In this document: positions 48,770 through 60,059 of the stretch, piece after piece | Numbering within the stretch: position 1 is the stretch's first letter | Layout: each line of letters opens with the position of its first letter | NCBI GenBank assembly: GCA_026770575.1 | Contig: MU657234.1 | Coordinates: 37,844 to 101,843 of the forward strand | DNA: 64,000 nucleotides | Reading direction: 5' to 3' | Source: Pelagophyceae sp. CCMP2097 | Lineage: Eukaryota; Sar; Pelagophyceae | Made by a program: the position numbers and the translations under genes | Notes under the pieces: generated by a model | What the model saw: only the letters and a program-made list of their open reading frames with translations | Told to the model about the DNA's origin: nothing | Databases searched by the model: none

Positions 48770-50683
48770 TCAGGCGATGAGATCCCCTCCCTACGCGGCG
48801 GACGGGTTAGGGGTCGAAGCGCGCGGGCGGGGCTCTCCCCCCGTGTCTCGATCGTTTGCGGGTCCGTTCGACGCACCATGTTCGTGTTAAACAGCGCGGA
48901 GACGGACGTGCCGCCGTGGATGCCGCGGATGGCGGCCTCGATGAGCTTGCCGACGGAGAGCTGGCGGATCTTGCGCGTGCGCTCCGTGATGGCGGGGTCG
49001 AGGGGCACCGTGTTGGCCACGACCACCTCGTCGAGGACGCACGCCTCGATGCGGTCCGCTGCGGGGCCGGAGAAGAGGCCGTGCGTCGCAAAGGCAAAAA
49101 CGCGGCGCGCGCCGAAGCTAGAGGCGAGAAAAGGTGAGAAGCCCAGCCGACTCCCCGAAGCGTGTGGCGAAGCGCCCGGTCCATCCGACTTTTTTGGCGG
49201 GCCCCGCCCCCCCCCCCGGAGCGTGGCACTCACGCGCGGAGCTCGTTTGCGGCGGCGGTGAGCGTGCCCGCCGTGTCGATCATGTCGTCGACGATGATGC
49301 AGTCGGAGCCCTCGACGCTCCCGACGAGGTGCATCGAGCCGACGACGCCCGGGGCGCTGCGCTGCTTGAGGATGACGGCGAGGGAGATCTCTGGCGGCTC
49401 GGGGAGGCGCGTGAAGCCCTCCATGAAGAGCTTAGCGCGCGCGACGCCTCCCGCGTCGGGCGAGACGATGACGGGCTTGATGAGGTCCTTCATATTGAAA
49501 TACGTCACGGCAATCGGCGCGGCGAAGAGGTTGTCGACGGGCGTGCGCGGGCCGAAGAAGCCCTGGATCTGCGCCGAGTGGAGGTCGACGCAAACGACGC
49601 GGTCGACGCCCATGGCCTCCATCATGCGCGCCACGTCCGCGGCCGAGATGGGCACGCGCGACCGGTCCTTGCGGTCCTGCCGCGCGTAGCCGTAGTACGG
49701 CACCACCGCCGTCACGCTCGCCGCCGACGCGCGCCGCGCCGCCGAGATGAGGAGCAAGAGCTCGATGAGGTGGTCGTTCACGGGCGGCGACGTCGGCTGC
49801 AAAATGTACACGTTGCACCCGCGCACAGAGTCGCAGAGCTGGATGTTCACCTCGCCGTCGTTGAAGCGCCGCACGTTCGCCGGCGACAGCGGCACGCCGA
49901 GGCGCGCCGCCACCTCCTCGGCCAGCGGCCGGTTCGCGCTCCCGGCGATGAGCTTAATGTCAATGTGGCCCAGCTCCTCGTTGATGCGCGACCGCGCGAG
50001 CTTGAACTTCTCCAGCACGTTTTCAAGCCTAAGGGCGAGCGTGCGCACATAGGGCCCCGCCGCCGTCGAAGCGCCCCGCCACGCACCGGCACGACTTGAA
50101 GACCTCGTTGGTGAGCCGGGCCTCAAAGTCGGGCGACTTGGCGTCTGGCGTGTGGCGCAAGCCCATGAACTTGTCGTACTTTTTCATAATCTTCTCAAAG
50201 CCCTGAGTGTTGAGCCAGACAAACGCCTGCAGCTGGCCGATGCGCGCGTGCAGCCGCACCATTGACTCGTTGAGCGCCGCCGAGGAGAGGGGCGCGCCGT
50301 CGCCGCCGCCGGTGAGCGACGTCCGCGGCGACGCCACGGGGATGCTCTTCTCCTTGCTCTCCACGCGCGTGGCCTCGAGCGACTCGAGCTCGCACTCAAA
50401 CTCGTTCACCTTCTCCAGGTAGAAGCGGTTCACCTTCTCCAGCTCCGACTCCAGCAGCATCCACAGCTCGTCCACCTCCGCCTCGCGCCTAATGCCCCAC
50501 CGTCGAGAAGGCCGGCCCGAGCGAGCCCGCGTCCGACGCCCCCCAGGGAGACGCCGTCCGGCACTGGGCCTGGTCCTCGAGCTTGGTCAGGTCCTTGATG
50601 AGGTGCTTCAGAGTGTCGTAGGCGATGTAGCCGTGCTCCCACTCTGCGACGACATTCGTCTTGAGGTCCTGCCCAAACTTCAT
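48770..50683 (-). CDS. SPX domain fused to ribose-phosphate pyrophosphokinase
   Basis: Five GT-AG exons (50565-50683, 50087-50488, 49234-50028, 48877-49117, 48770-48790) keep phase throughout and give 525 residues. Residues 1-174 are an SPX domain: MKFGQDLKTNVVAEWEHGYI, NRFYLEKVNEFECELESLEA and the basic helix GFEKIMKKYDKFMG that binds inositol pyrophosphates in known SPX proteins. Residues 175-525 are PRPP synthetase: IKLIAGSANRPLAEEVAARL, RRFNDGEVNIQLCDSVRG, VVPYYGYARQDRK, VSPDAGGVARA, the PRPP loop DCIIVDDMIDTAGTL and ATHGLFSGPA. The enzyme makes PRPP from ribose-5-phosphate and ATP for nucleotide, His and Trp synthesis. The SPX part implies control by phosphate status (inference). The last exon is seven codons long and less certain. 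Confidence 0.85.
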
Positions 50684-51549
50684 GGCGGCGCCGGAGCAGC
50701 GCGGGGCCTAGACCACGGGCGTCCCCGCAAACGCCGGGTGAAATACGGGCCAAACGGCCGCCGAGGAGCGGGGCCTTTCGGCCCTCTGCCGCGGCGCCCG
50801 ACGGCGGCAGAGGGGCGGGCCGCGGCGAGGTATCGCCAGATTTGCAGCCGTCGGTCGCCGGGGAGCACGCCGCCCCGGGGAGTCGCCGGAGGCGCCCACG
50901 GGTCGCCGCCCCGCCGCGACCGCGCCGAATCCGGTCTGATACCTCCCGGGCGAGAGTGCAAACCGGGTTTCTCCCGAGGCGCCCGCCCCAGCGCGCCCAA
51001 GCGTCGGGGTACCCGCTTCGCGCGCACCCGAGCGGTGCGAGTGAGCCTGTCCGACCCACGACGTGCGCGAAGATCTTTCCGACCGCGACGCCTTGCCCCA
51101 ACCGAGGGGGCGGGAACACGGGCGACTTGTTTTTTAGCCGAATTTTGTGTCGCCGAAATTCGAAATCTGCGAGCTCGTGCTCGCAAAGGGCTTGGCACCT
51201 CTACAGCGGAGTGGCACTACAGACGCGCAAGTGCGTCGAGCGTCGAAGCAACTGCTCGCCTCCGTCCCACTTGACTTGTTCTTTTAACAAATTGTGAAAA
51301 GGGGGGAACAAAACGAACCCGTCGCGGAGAAGAAACTTTAGGCCCTCCCTGCCGTAGACGGCCCCAAAGCAAGTCCGGGCCCTTTACCGTGGTCTGTCGG
51401 AAATACCTTGCAATACTCCCTCGCAAAAAAATACGCAAGAAAATCCAAAAAAGACTCGTGGAGGCTGCTTCGGAGCTTCCGATCGACCGTGACGCGTCGT
51501 CGGCGGCGCCGCTGCCGCCGCTTCGAAGGGTTCGGGCTCGCGGCCCGGG
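50684..51549. other. Divergent intergenic region, no recognised gene
   Basis: 866 bp between two divergent starts. Frames in it are short and without conserved sequence. 51120-51460 is AT-richer with T and A runs. It probably holds both promoters. Confidence 0.5.
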
Positions 51550-54500
51550 ATGGAGCGGGTGGTCTCGCAGACGCCGCTGGTGTCCGACTTTGGCGGCGGC
51601 GATGATCTGTCTCGCCTCCTCGCCGAGGAGCTCATCAGCGGCGACGCGGTGCGCGACGCCGAGCGGCGCGGCGAGGCCTCCTTCGCCGCGCTCGCATCCG
51701 CGGAGCGCGAGCTCACCGATGCCCTCAAGCGGCTCCGGGACAGCGGCGAGGTTTTACCGCCGAGTATGGGCGGTAATCTCAAGAACTGTACCGTGCAATG
51801 GAGGGACGCCAAGGCCTTTGGCGGATGGCAGTCCGGCCGCGTCATCGGCTACACCAACGAGATGCTCCTCGTCCAACTCGGGTGCGTGCTTGCTTGCTTA
51901 TGATCCATCCTGGGTGGAGCTGTAATCCGGGGGGGGTGCTTCGACGCGGGACGACGGCGCGCCGCGGCCTATTCCGAGCCGGAAGCACGGCGCGCCGCCG
52001 CCTCGCGACCGTCGCGCTAGGTCGGCGGAGCTGCTGGCGAGCATGGTCGTCGAGGTCCATCGGAGCGAATGCGTCCTCGCCGTCAAGCGGACGAGCCGCC
52101 AGAAGAGGGTGCGCGACGCCGACGCGGCCGTGAAGGAGGCCGACGCAAGCGCGCTCGGCTGGAAGAATGCGGTCAAGGCCGCGCAGGCCGCGCAATCGGA
52201 GCGGAGCGACAGCGTGGACAAGATGCTGGCCCAGCAAAATCGCCTCCGGTCCGTCCAGTGGCACCCGGACCGTGCGGGGCCGGGGAAGAAGGAAGTCGCG
52301 ACGGCGCGCTTCTCCGTCTTCAAGGCCGCGCACGCCATCCTGCGCGGGCGCACGGTGCGGCTCGACTACTTTGAAGCCGTCCTCGGCGGCAACCCTACGG
52401 CGGTGCGCGTGGCCCACGACGCCTTCGTCGGCGCCTTTGCCGAAGAGTGCGGCGCCGACGACTCCGAGGCCGCGCGCCAGCGGCTCCGCGCGCGCCTCGG
52501 CCGCGGCGGCGGGCGCGCCGCCGGCGCCGCGACGACGCTCCTCCTCGAGGCCGAGCTCGTGCACCGCCAGCCCGCGGCGCCGCGCCTCAAGCTGCGTACG
52601 CCCAAGAGCGACTCGCCGCCGCACCTCTGCGACGTCTCCTTTGACGTCTCGCCGGCCGTGCGCCGCGTTTTGGCGGGCGTCGAGATCCAGCGGACGACGG
52701 GCGAGCGGCTCCTGTACGTAGAGCGGCCGGAGCCCCTCAACGCCGGCGCGGCGGGCGGCAGCTACACGTTCGCCGTGGACCTCGACCGCAAGGGCGTCCA
52801 CGACCTGCGCCTCCGCCTCTGCCTCGCCGGCGAGGCGCGGGTCAGCCCGTGGTCGACGTCGACGGAAGTCGACGTCTTCGACCGCGCCGAGGCCGCGTTT
52901 CGGCTGAAATGCGCAGAGTGCGCGACGCACGTCGAAAAGGTGCGCGACGGCATCGACATGCGCGCCCTGCTCCGGTGCGACGCGTCGACCGACGGCGTCG
53001 GCAAGCACTACCGCCGACTCCGGGGCGCGCTAAACCAGGCCGAGGAGCTCCTCGCCGCGGCGCCGAGCGTCGCTCCGGCAGAAGTGCGGCGGCTCGTCAA
53101 GCTGCGGGCAGTGGCTTTGGCGGAGTTTGAGCAGCTCGAGCGCATCAAGCGCGGCGTCGACGCGCGGCGGCTTGAGGAGGAGCAGTGGCGCCGCAGGCGC
53201 GCGCAGCGGACTGGGCCGCTCCTCGCGTTCTGCGCCGCGACGTGCGGGAGCGAGGAGGACGTGCCGGCGACGGAAGTCGAGTGGTGCGCGGCGCTGCGCA
53301 TCTTTTGCGCCGACGTCGCCGTCGGCGACGAACGCTTGCGGAGCGAGCAGTGCAACGAACTTTTCCAGTTTGCCTGCAACGTCGACTCTGAATGCCTCGC
53401 GCGCGCCTGCGCCGCGTCCGACGAGGCCCTCGCCCTGGGTTTCACGGGCAAGCAGCGCGCCTGGCTCGCGGGCCGCGCCGAGGCGCTCCGCGCCGCGGCC
53501 GCGCGGCCGCCGCCAACGTCGGCGAAGCAGCGTGAGGTCTGCCTCGTCGCCAAGCTCGAGGCCTACCAGCGCCGCCAGCGCGCAGAGGCCGCCGCGGCCC
53601 ACGAGGCCGTCGTGGCCGTCGTGGCCATCGAGCAGCCGGCGCCGGCCAGCGCGGCGGAAGAGGCGCGCGCCGAGGCTCCTGAGCTCCGGACGGCGCCGGC
53701 GGCGCCCGCCGGCGCCTTGCGCCTTCCGCCCGCCGCGCCGCTCCAAGCGAAAACGAGCCTCGCGACGGCGCCGCGGGCGCCCGTCGCCCCGGGGAACGTT
53801 CGAGCGGCGCCTCGGCCGTTCGAGGACGTGGAGGTCGAGGAGGAGATGCTCCGGCTCGCCCTCGCGGTCTCGCTGCAAGAGGAGGTGGAGCGGCAAGACG
53901 TGGCGCGGCTGCACGCGCAACCTCTTGAATTCCGAAAACCTACTAGGAATCCTATCTCTCCACTTGCACTGGCAACCAACCAGTTGTGGTTTGTGGCTGG
54001 AAAAAGAGACGCTTCTGCAAGAGGAGGCGGCGCGGCAAGAGGAGATGCGTCAGCAAGCGGCGCGGCGCCAGGAAGACGAGGCGCTGCGCGAGGTGGCGCG
54101 GCGGCGAGCCGAGGTGCTGCAAGGCGCGGCGCGGCGCGAAGAGGAGCGGGTGCTGCAAGAGGCGGCGCGGCGCCAAGAAGAAGAGGCGCGGCAAGAGGCG
54201 GCGCGCTGCCAGCGCGCAGAGGCCGACGCGGCGCGGCGCCGAGATGGCGAGGCGCGACAAGACGCGGCGCGGCAGCGAGCCGACGAAGCGTGGCAAGAGG
54301 CGGCGCGGCGCCGAGAAGAAGACCACGCGCGGCTCGAAGGGGAGCAGCAGCTCGCCGAGGCGCGGGCGAGCGAGGCCGAAGAGGAGCGCCGGAACCGGCT
54401 CTTCGAGCAGCTCGAAGCGAACCGCCGGAGAACCGCCGACCCCGTCGGCTGGCACGCCGACGCGGCGAGCACCTTCGTCGCGCGCGGGCTGGCGAGCAAG

Positions 54501-55133
54501 AAGGGCACAAAGCCGTGCCGCTACATTGAAACGAAGAGAGGCTGCAAAAACGGCGCCGCGTGCCCGTTCCGGCACGACGAGGAAGACGCCGCGCTGCCGC
54601 CGCCGCCGCCGCCGCCGGTGCCGGTGCCGGTGCGGCAGCAGGGGGGCAAAAAGCCGTGCCGCTACCTTGCATCAAGAAAAGGCTGCAGAAACGGCGCCGC
54701 GTGCCCGTTCCGGCACGGCGACGAAGACGCCGCGCCGCCGCCGCCGCCGCCAGTGCGGCAGACGTTGCCGCCGGTGCGGCAGCAGCAGGAACCATATCAA
54801 CATCCACGCGGGCAACCACGACACTCGCAGCCCGCGACTGCCGTCGCCCAGGTCGCGCTGGCCGTCGGCGACGGCTTCGACGAGTCCATCGCAGAGGCCG
54901 TCGTACTCCGGGCGACGCCGGCAAACGTCGACGACGTGCCGATCCGCGACGTGCTGGAGCAGATCGGCCTGCTCGACCGCCTGCCCTTGTTCGAGCGGGA
55001 GGAGATCCTCGACGTCCGGACCCTGCGGGCGCTCGGCATCAGCGACATCGAGGACCTTGGGATCAACCGCGTCGGGATCAAGGTCATGTTCCGAAGATGG
55101 CTCAACGACCACGGGATCACCCCATTGTTCTAG
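51550..55133 (+). CDS. J-like / UIM / coiled-coil / CCCH x2 / SAM protein
   Basis: Exon 1 (51550-51881) joins exon 2 (from 52021) in phase, giving NEMLLVQLG/SAELLASMVVEVH. Near residue 180 is a J-domain-like helix with HPD (RSVQWHPDRAGPGKKE). A beta-rich segment follows (VSFDVSPAVRR ... YTFAVDLDRKG). Near 53845 is a ubiquitin-interacting motif (EEEMLRLALAVSLQEE). A long Arg/Glu/Ala coiled coil follows, then two CCCH fingers (CRYIETKRGCKNGAACPFRH and CRYLASRKGCRNGAACPFRH, both C-x8-C-x5-C-x3-H), and a C-terminal SAM domain (IRDVLEQIGLLDRLPLFERE ... LGINRVGIKVMF). The frame changes near 53925-54020, where an AT-richer stretch is an intron or insertion. RNA binding and ubiquitin linkage are inferred from the domains. 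Confidence 0.68.
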
Positions 55134-55598
55134 GCCGAGGGTCGTCAACAAACTGCGTAAGAACCGTGTTGGTCCGTGATTGCAGCGTTAATAGCACTTA
55201 TCCTTGGAAGTCCAGTCCAGGATTGCCTAGTTTCATCCACGATGGAAGCATTCTGGTCCACGATTGCACGTCCTAAGCCACGGTAGCAATATCTGCCGTC
55301 CGACGAAGCACCCAGGGTTTGGCCGCCCGAAAAGGCCCCTCGTTTGACACCCTTCTTTCTCCAAGAATGTTTTTGACGGAAAGTGCGGTTCCGTGGGCGT
55401 TCCGAGTTGTGCCGAGAATTCGAAGACAGGTACCGGTAGCGGACGTGTTCGCGAGGGCGGCTCGCAAAGACGGCCAGCAGGACTCTCCGAGGATCCGCTC
55501 GGGCCGGGTTCGATTGCGCTCCGCATAACTCGCCGCTCTTACGGAAGCGAAGAAACGAGCATCGTTCGCCCGCCGGCGGCGGGAGAACGGGTGGGGCC
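55134..55598. other. Intergenic, no recognised gene
   Basis: 465 bp between two same-strand genes. No conserved coding sequence; presumably terminator and promoter DNA. Confidence 0.5.
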
Positions 55599-57468
55599 AT
55601 GGGGAACGTCAACATGAACGGGCTGCGCCTCGCGTCGGCGCGCACGTCCACGAGCTCGAGTGCGCCGCAGCCCCGCGAGACCAAGGCCGCGGGGCTCCAG
55701 ACGTGCAACGAGTGGGACGACAAGGCCATCCGCAAGCTCGTGGGCGAGGGCACGCTCGCGCCGCGGCTCAAGGGCGTGGACAGACGCACGTTGACCAGCG
55801 CCGCTTTCGAGCCCCGAGAGAAGAAATCGTGGCCTGGATTTTCTTCGCCCTTTTGACGAGGGCAGCGCGCTTTTTTCTCGCGAGATGCGTCGCGTCCTCG
55901 TCGTCGTTGCGTCTTCGAAACGAGCGCCGCACCTCCCGGACTCGCCGCGTCGACGAGTCGCATTTTCGCGACGAAAGTCGAAGTCGTTGAAAACACCCTC
56001 GGACCGTCGTTCCGACGAGATGCGTCTGCGAGCTTCCCTCTCACGACGAGGCGACAGGTTCGGACATTAAAGGGGACTGCGATGCCGTCGAGTGCCCGAT
56101 CTGCTTCCTCTTCTTCGACGCGTTCAACCGCTCGGCGTGCTGCAACCAGCCCATTTGCACCGAGTGCGCTCCGCGTCTCGAAAGGACCCTTTTTGTCGCC
56201 GCGGGCCCGGCGCGCGCGGCGATTGCGGCGGCGGAGCGGCGCGTGCTGACGCGCTCCCGCGCGGTAGGTGCTACCTGCAGATCCGACCACAGAACACGCC
56301 CGTAGCGTGCCCGTTCTGCTCCGTCGACGCCTTTTGCGCAATCGTGGCGCCCACGCCGCCCGCCGGCGCCAAGGACGGCGAGCCGCGCCGTCGCTCCAGG
56401 CAGGACGGTTTCGACGAGATGGACGCCGGCGAGGCGAAGGACGGTTCCGCCGAGCCGAAGCGCGCCGTGGGCGCCGCACCGCCGCGCAAGAACGTCGCGT
56501 CGATCCAGGAGCGCATGGACATCGAGGAGCAGATGCAGAAGCAGTCCCGACCGGCGTCTCCTTGGAGCGAGGGGGCGCAACCGCCGCGGCGCTGTCTGGG
56601 AACGCGGGGGGCGCGCGACGCCGGTCTACCCAGGCTCGTGCTGGCGCGCGAGCGCGGCGACTCGTTCGGCGTGGCCGACGACGCGACGCCCGCGTGGGCC
56701 GCGTCGTCAGCGCGCCGGGGCGCGAACTGGCGCTCGCGCTGGCCAGCGTCGTAAGACGTGCCCCTGTGTTGGCGGCTTGGCGCCGCTTCGGCTGCCGGAT
56801 TGTGGGCGGCTCGAGGACCGCCCCCCGTAGGCGACGCGAGATGACGAGAGACGCGATGCTCGACGTGGTGCGTCTCTCCCGCTTAGGGAGCGTCTTTTGT
56901 TCGCACGGGGCGGCCGCGTAGGACCTGCACGACCTCCTCAATTCGCTCGGAGCCGGTGGCACCGGCGGCGTCGACCTGCACCACGTCGAGGAGCTCATGG
57001 TCCTCGAGGCCATGCGGGCCTCGCTGCAAGAGTGCGTTTCCTCGACCGCCGGCTGGTCGTGAGAAAAACGCCGACGAGGGCGTCCCCACAGGGGCGAGCG
57101 ACGACGGCGGGATGAAGCGGGCGTGGGCGGCGCGCCGGCTGCAGCTCCGGACGCTGACGAGGAGGACGACAACGACGACGACGAGTTCCGCGAGGCGATC
57201 CAGGCCTCTATCCTCGAGTCGCAGCCGCCGGAGACCGAGCCGGCGACGGCGCGCGACACACCCGCGGAAGGCGAGGCGGAGGCGCCACCCGCGGCAGGAG
57301 AGCCGGCGGCCGCGCCGGCGGCCGCGCCGGCCGCAGCTGCGCCGGCGGCCGCTGACGACGAAATCGTGAGGACTCGGAACGTTGCGTCACCTCCGCCCTC
57401 TGAAGCATGTCTAGGTGACGACACCAATCATCGTCCTCGAAGCCGCGCCGCCGCCGGATACCGCCTGA
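55599..57468 (+). CDS. RING E3 ligase, DA2/SIP5-like
   Basis: ATG 55599 starts an N-terminal exon ending near DKAIRKLVGEGTLAPRLKG. After an intron of about 300 nt the RING begins DCDAVECPICFLFFDAFNRS and ACCNQPICTE; the next exon completes it with CYLQIRPQNTPVACPFC. Later exons carry VASIQERMDIEEQMQKQ, DLHDLLNSLGAGG followed by HHVEELMVLEAMRASLQE, and DEFREAIQASILES. The LAP-type lead, the Cys spacing and the repeated LEAMRxSLQ helices match the DA2/GW2 and SIP5 group. A ubiquitin-ligase role is expected; targets are unknown. The final exon VTTPIIVLEAAPPPDTA is inferred from phase. Some junctions between 56550 and 57120 are approximate. Confidence 0.7.
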
Positions 57469-57975
57469 TGGCGGCGCTCCGGCCGCGCCGCGCAAGGTAC
57501 ACGACGGCGCTCCCTCGAGCCGGAGCTCGCGTCGATGGCTTCTTCGTGCGGCTCGAGCACGACCGACGACGGTGAAGCCCGGAAATAAAAGCCCCTCCCA
57601 CACCCCCGGCCGCTGGCACGGGTGGATCACACCCCGACTCGACTGTCCACGCCGTGCACGTTCGTTGATATATATATGCGCCGACGGCGCCGATCTCGCG
57701 CCCCTGTCAATAACCATAAGCAAGGCGCATCTCTCCCGCTCGGATGCGGTCTCTCCTCGACAGAGTTTTTTAGTAACAGCTGCCCTGGCAGCACACCGAG
57801 CCGCGAGGCACTTTTGTCGGCTCCAGAAATAAGAGAGGCGACTCGTGGCTCGTGGCTCGGACACACGGTGGTTGTCCTTGTCCGAGAACTCGTGGATCGC
57901 GAGAGGTGGCCCCTCGCCGTCACGGTGGGCCCGGGCGCCAAAAAGGACCCTCCTATCGAGCGGCCCGCGCGGAGG
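57469..57975. other. Convergent intergenic region, no recognised gene
   Basis: 507 bp between the 3' ends of the RING gene (plus) and SEC11 (minus). It contains GAAATAAAAG at 57580 and a short TATATATA tract near 57670, possible polyadenylation sequences. Confidence 0.45.
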
Positions 57976-58950
57976 CTAGCTCTCCTCCTTGTTCGTCAGG
58001 ACGAAGAGGCCCATGATGCCCACGAGGACGTACTTGAGCGCCGGGTAGTCGTTGAGGATAATGGTCACCATGCCAACGTAGCGTAATGTCCTACGGCCGC
58101 GCGGGGTTTCCTCTCGGCGCCGGGCGTATGCTCGCTCGGCGGGCCTGCTCACCCGATGGCGCGGCCGAGGATGTCCTCGCGTTGCAGCCAGAGCTGGCCG
58201 GGCGCGTAGAGGCCGCGGTCGTCGACTCGGTTGTTGTCACCCTTCGTCAGCAGCTCGACGTTGCCGTCGACCTGCTCGTGCACCTTCATGACGCGGTGGA
58301 CGATGGGGATATCACGGTCCTTGATCTTGAAGACGACGACCTCGCCTAAAGGACCCGCAAATCGGCGGCCGCGCCTCCAGCCTCGCGTGGTCGACGCACC
58401 GACGCGAATCGGGTTATCTTGGTTGTTCAGGAAGAGGATGTCGCCGCGCTGGAACGCCGGCTCCATGGAACCCCTGCAACAGTCCGGCGGTCGTGCGCCG
58501 CGGCGCCCGGGGCTGCGCGGGCAGACTCACGAGAGCACGACGACGACCGGAGACTCGCTCTTCGTCACAAACCTGCGCGCGCCGCGCGTCACGGACGATC
58601 GACGGAGTGGCCGACGCCTCCCTCCCTCCGCCTCTCGCCGCGCGGCGGTGCGCCGCCGCGGCCCCGGCCGGGCGGCGCGCCGTCGCCCCCGGCTTCGGGC
58701 CCCTATCTCTGCGGGGCCGCGCTTTTTGGCGCCGGCGGTGACATGAGGCCTTTCCAGATCATGAGCGCGGAGAAGACGATCATGGCGAGGTTGAGCGACT
58801 GGTGCAGCAGCAGCCGCTTGTTCTTCCACAGCTTCTTGAGCTCCTAGACCCGCCGCGCGTTTGGCGCCCGCAAAGCCCGCCATTTCGCCTCGCGCGGCAA
58901 GGCGGAAACGTGCGACGCACCAGGTACTGCTCTTCGATGAGCTCCATCAT
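57976..58950 (-). CDS. SEC11: Signal peptidase complex catalytic subunit SEC11
   Basis: ATG 58950 begins [10 protein letters not shown]. After an intron come [20 protein letters not shown] and the membrane anchor [16 protein letters not shown]. Further short GT-AG introns join [12 protein letters not shown] to [20 protein letters not shown], then [40 protein letters not shown] and the C-terminal exon [20 protein letters not shown] ending in KEES. The catalytic Ser (SGSMEP), His (VHRV) and Asp (TKGDNN) of ER signal peptidase are all present. The protein removes signal peptides in the ER lumen. Length (about 190 residues) fits the family. An additional upstream exon is not needed. Confidence 0.9.
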
Positions 58951-60059
58951 GGTGAAAAGCGGGGCCGAGGCGCGCGTCTGCTGTGCAAGCCGATTTCTTG
59001 GAGAGGAGTCGGGTCGGCGATCCAAGGTGTATTTTCCCGCACGACCGTGAAAAAAACAGAAACTGGGCGGCGCGCGCGGCGACGAGCGATGCAGGGCCTA
59101 TATCGTGGTCCCCGAGGGGGCCACCTGGCACGCACGACGCGGATACACCTCAAAAGCGAAACGCCCCGTGCTGCTGAAGCTCGAGTTTCGAACGAGTATA
59201 CAATGTTGTAGACGGGAGTCGGCGAGGCTCTTCTCGTGTATGCCCAGGCGAGGCCCGCGGTCTATACTTCGAGGCCGTGCTGCGCCGAGCGTGAGTGCGG
59301 CACCACCTCGGCGGCGGCGGCCGCGGCCGCGGCGTCGATGGACTGCGTGCCCTCGGGCTCGGCACCGCCGCCGCCGCACCGACCGGCAAACCGCCGCAAG
59401 GCTGGACGACGGATGGAGCCGCGTCCTTCACCGCGCTGTCAAACGTATGCGTGACGGCGGCCTCTCTGGCAAATCGGCGCCCCCTCGGCGGCTGCAGCAG
59501 GCCACGCTCGCGTCCGAGGCCCGCGCCCGTGCGACGCCGGCCGCTGTTTCGAAGCCGTGGCGACGGCGCCCTCGTCGAGGGACGCGCGAGCGCGCTCGGG
59601 CAACAGGATCCATGCCTCGCTGTATTTCTGAGGCCTCGCGGAGGCCGTCGCACCAAAGGTTCCCACGCCAGCGAGACGAGGGCCCGAATCGAACGCATCC
59701 TGGGAAGGGGCGACGATTTCAGGGAAAGTGGATGGAACCGGGCCGTGGCAGCGCAAGGCATGTACGATGCGCGGGCGCTGGACGCGAGCTATCAATTGGC
59801 GAGTCGTTCCACACAGGCCCTGAGGCCTGAGTTCCGGCGAGAGCTCCGTCGTGACTCGGACGTGCGCGCGAAGCAGGTGACATTATTACGCACTGTACAT
59901 GTCTAATAAGACGTCAGTTTTTCGGAACTCGAATCGCTTTTTAACGACCTCAGGGTGCACTTCCATGAATTCCACTGGCCAGAGCGCCAGTTCCAGCCGA
60001 AGAGAGAGAGAAACCTTCCGGAAGAGGTGTGTACCCGATCTGCGGGCTCGGCGCGGCAA
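58951..60059. other. Intergenic, coding status unresolved
   Basis: 1.1 kb between the divergent SEC11 and EF-hand starts. Plus frame 59295-59906 (with GKPPQGWTTDGAASFTALSN) and the antisense frame over 59270-59760 are both open, with no family match, so I did not call a gene. The rest shows nothing. Confidence 0.4.
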
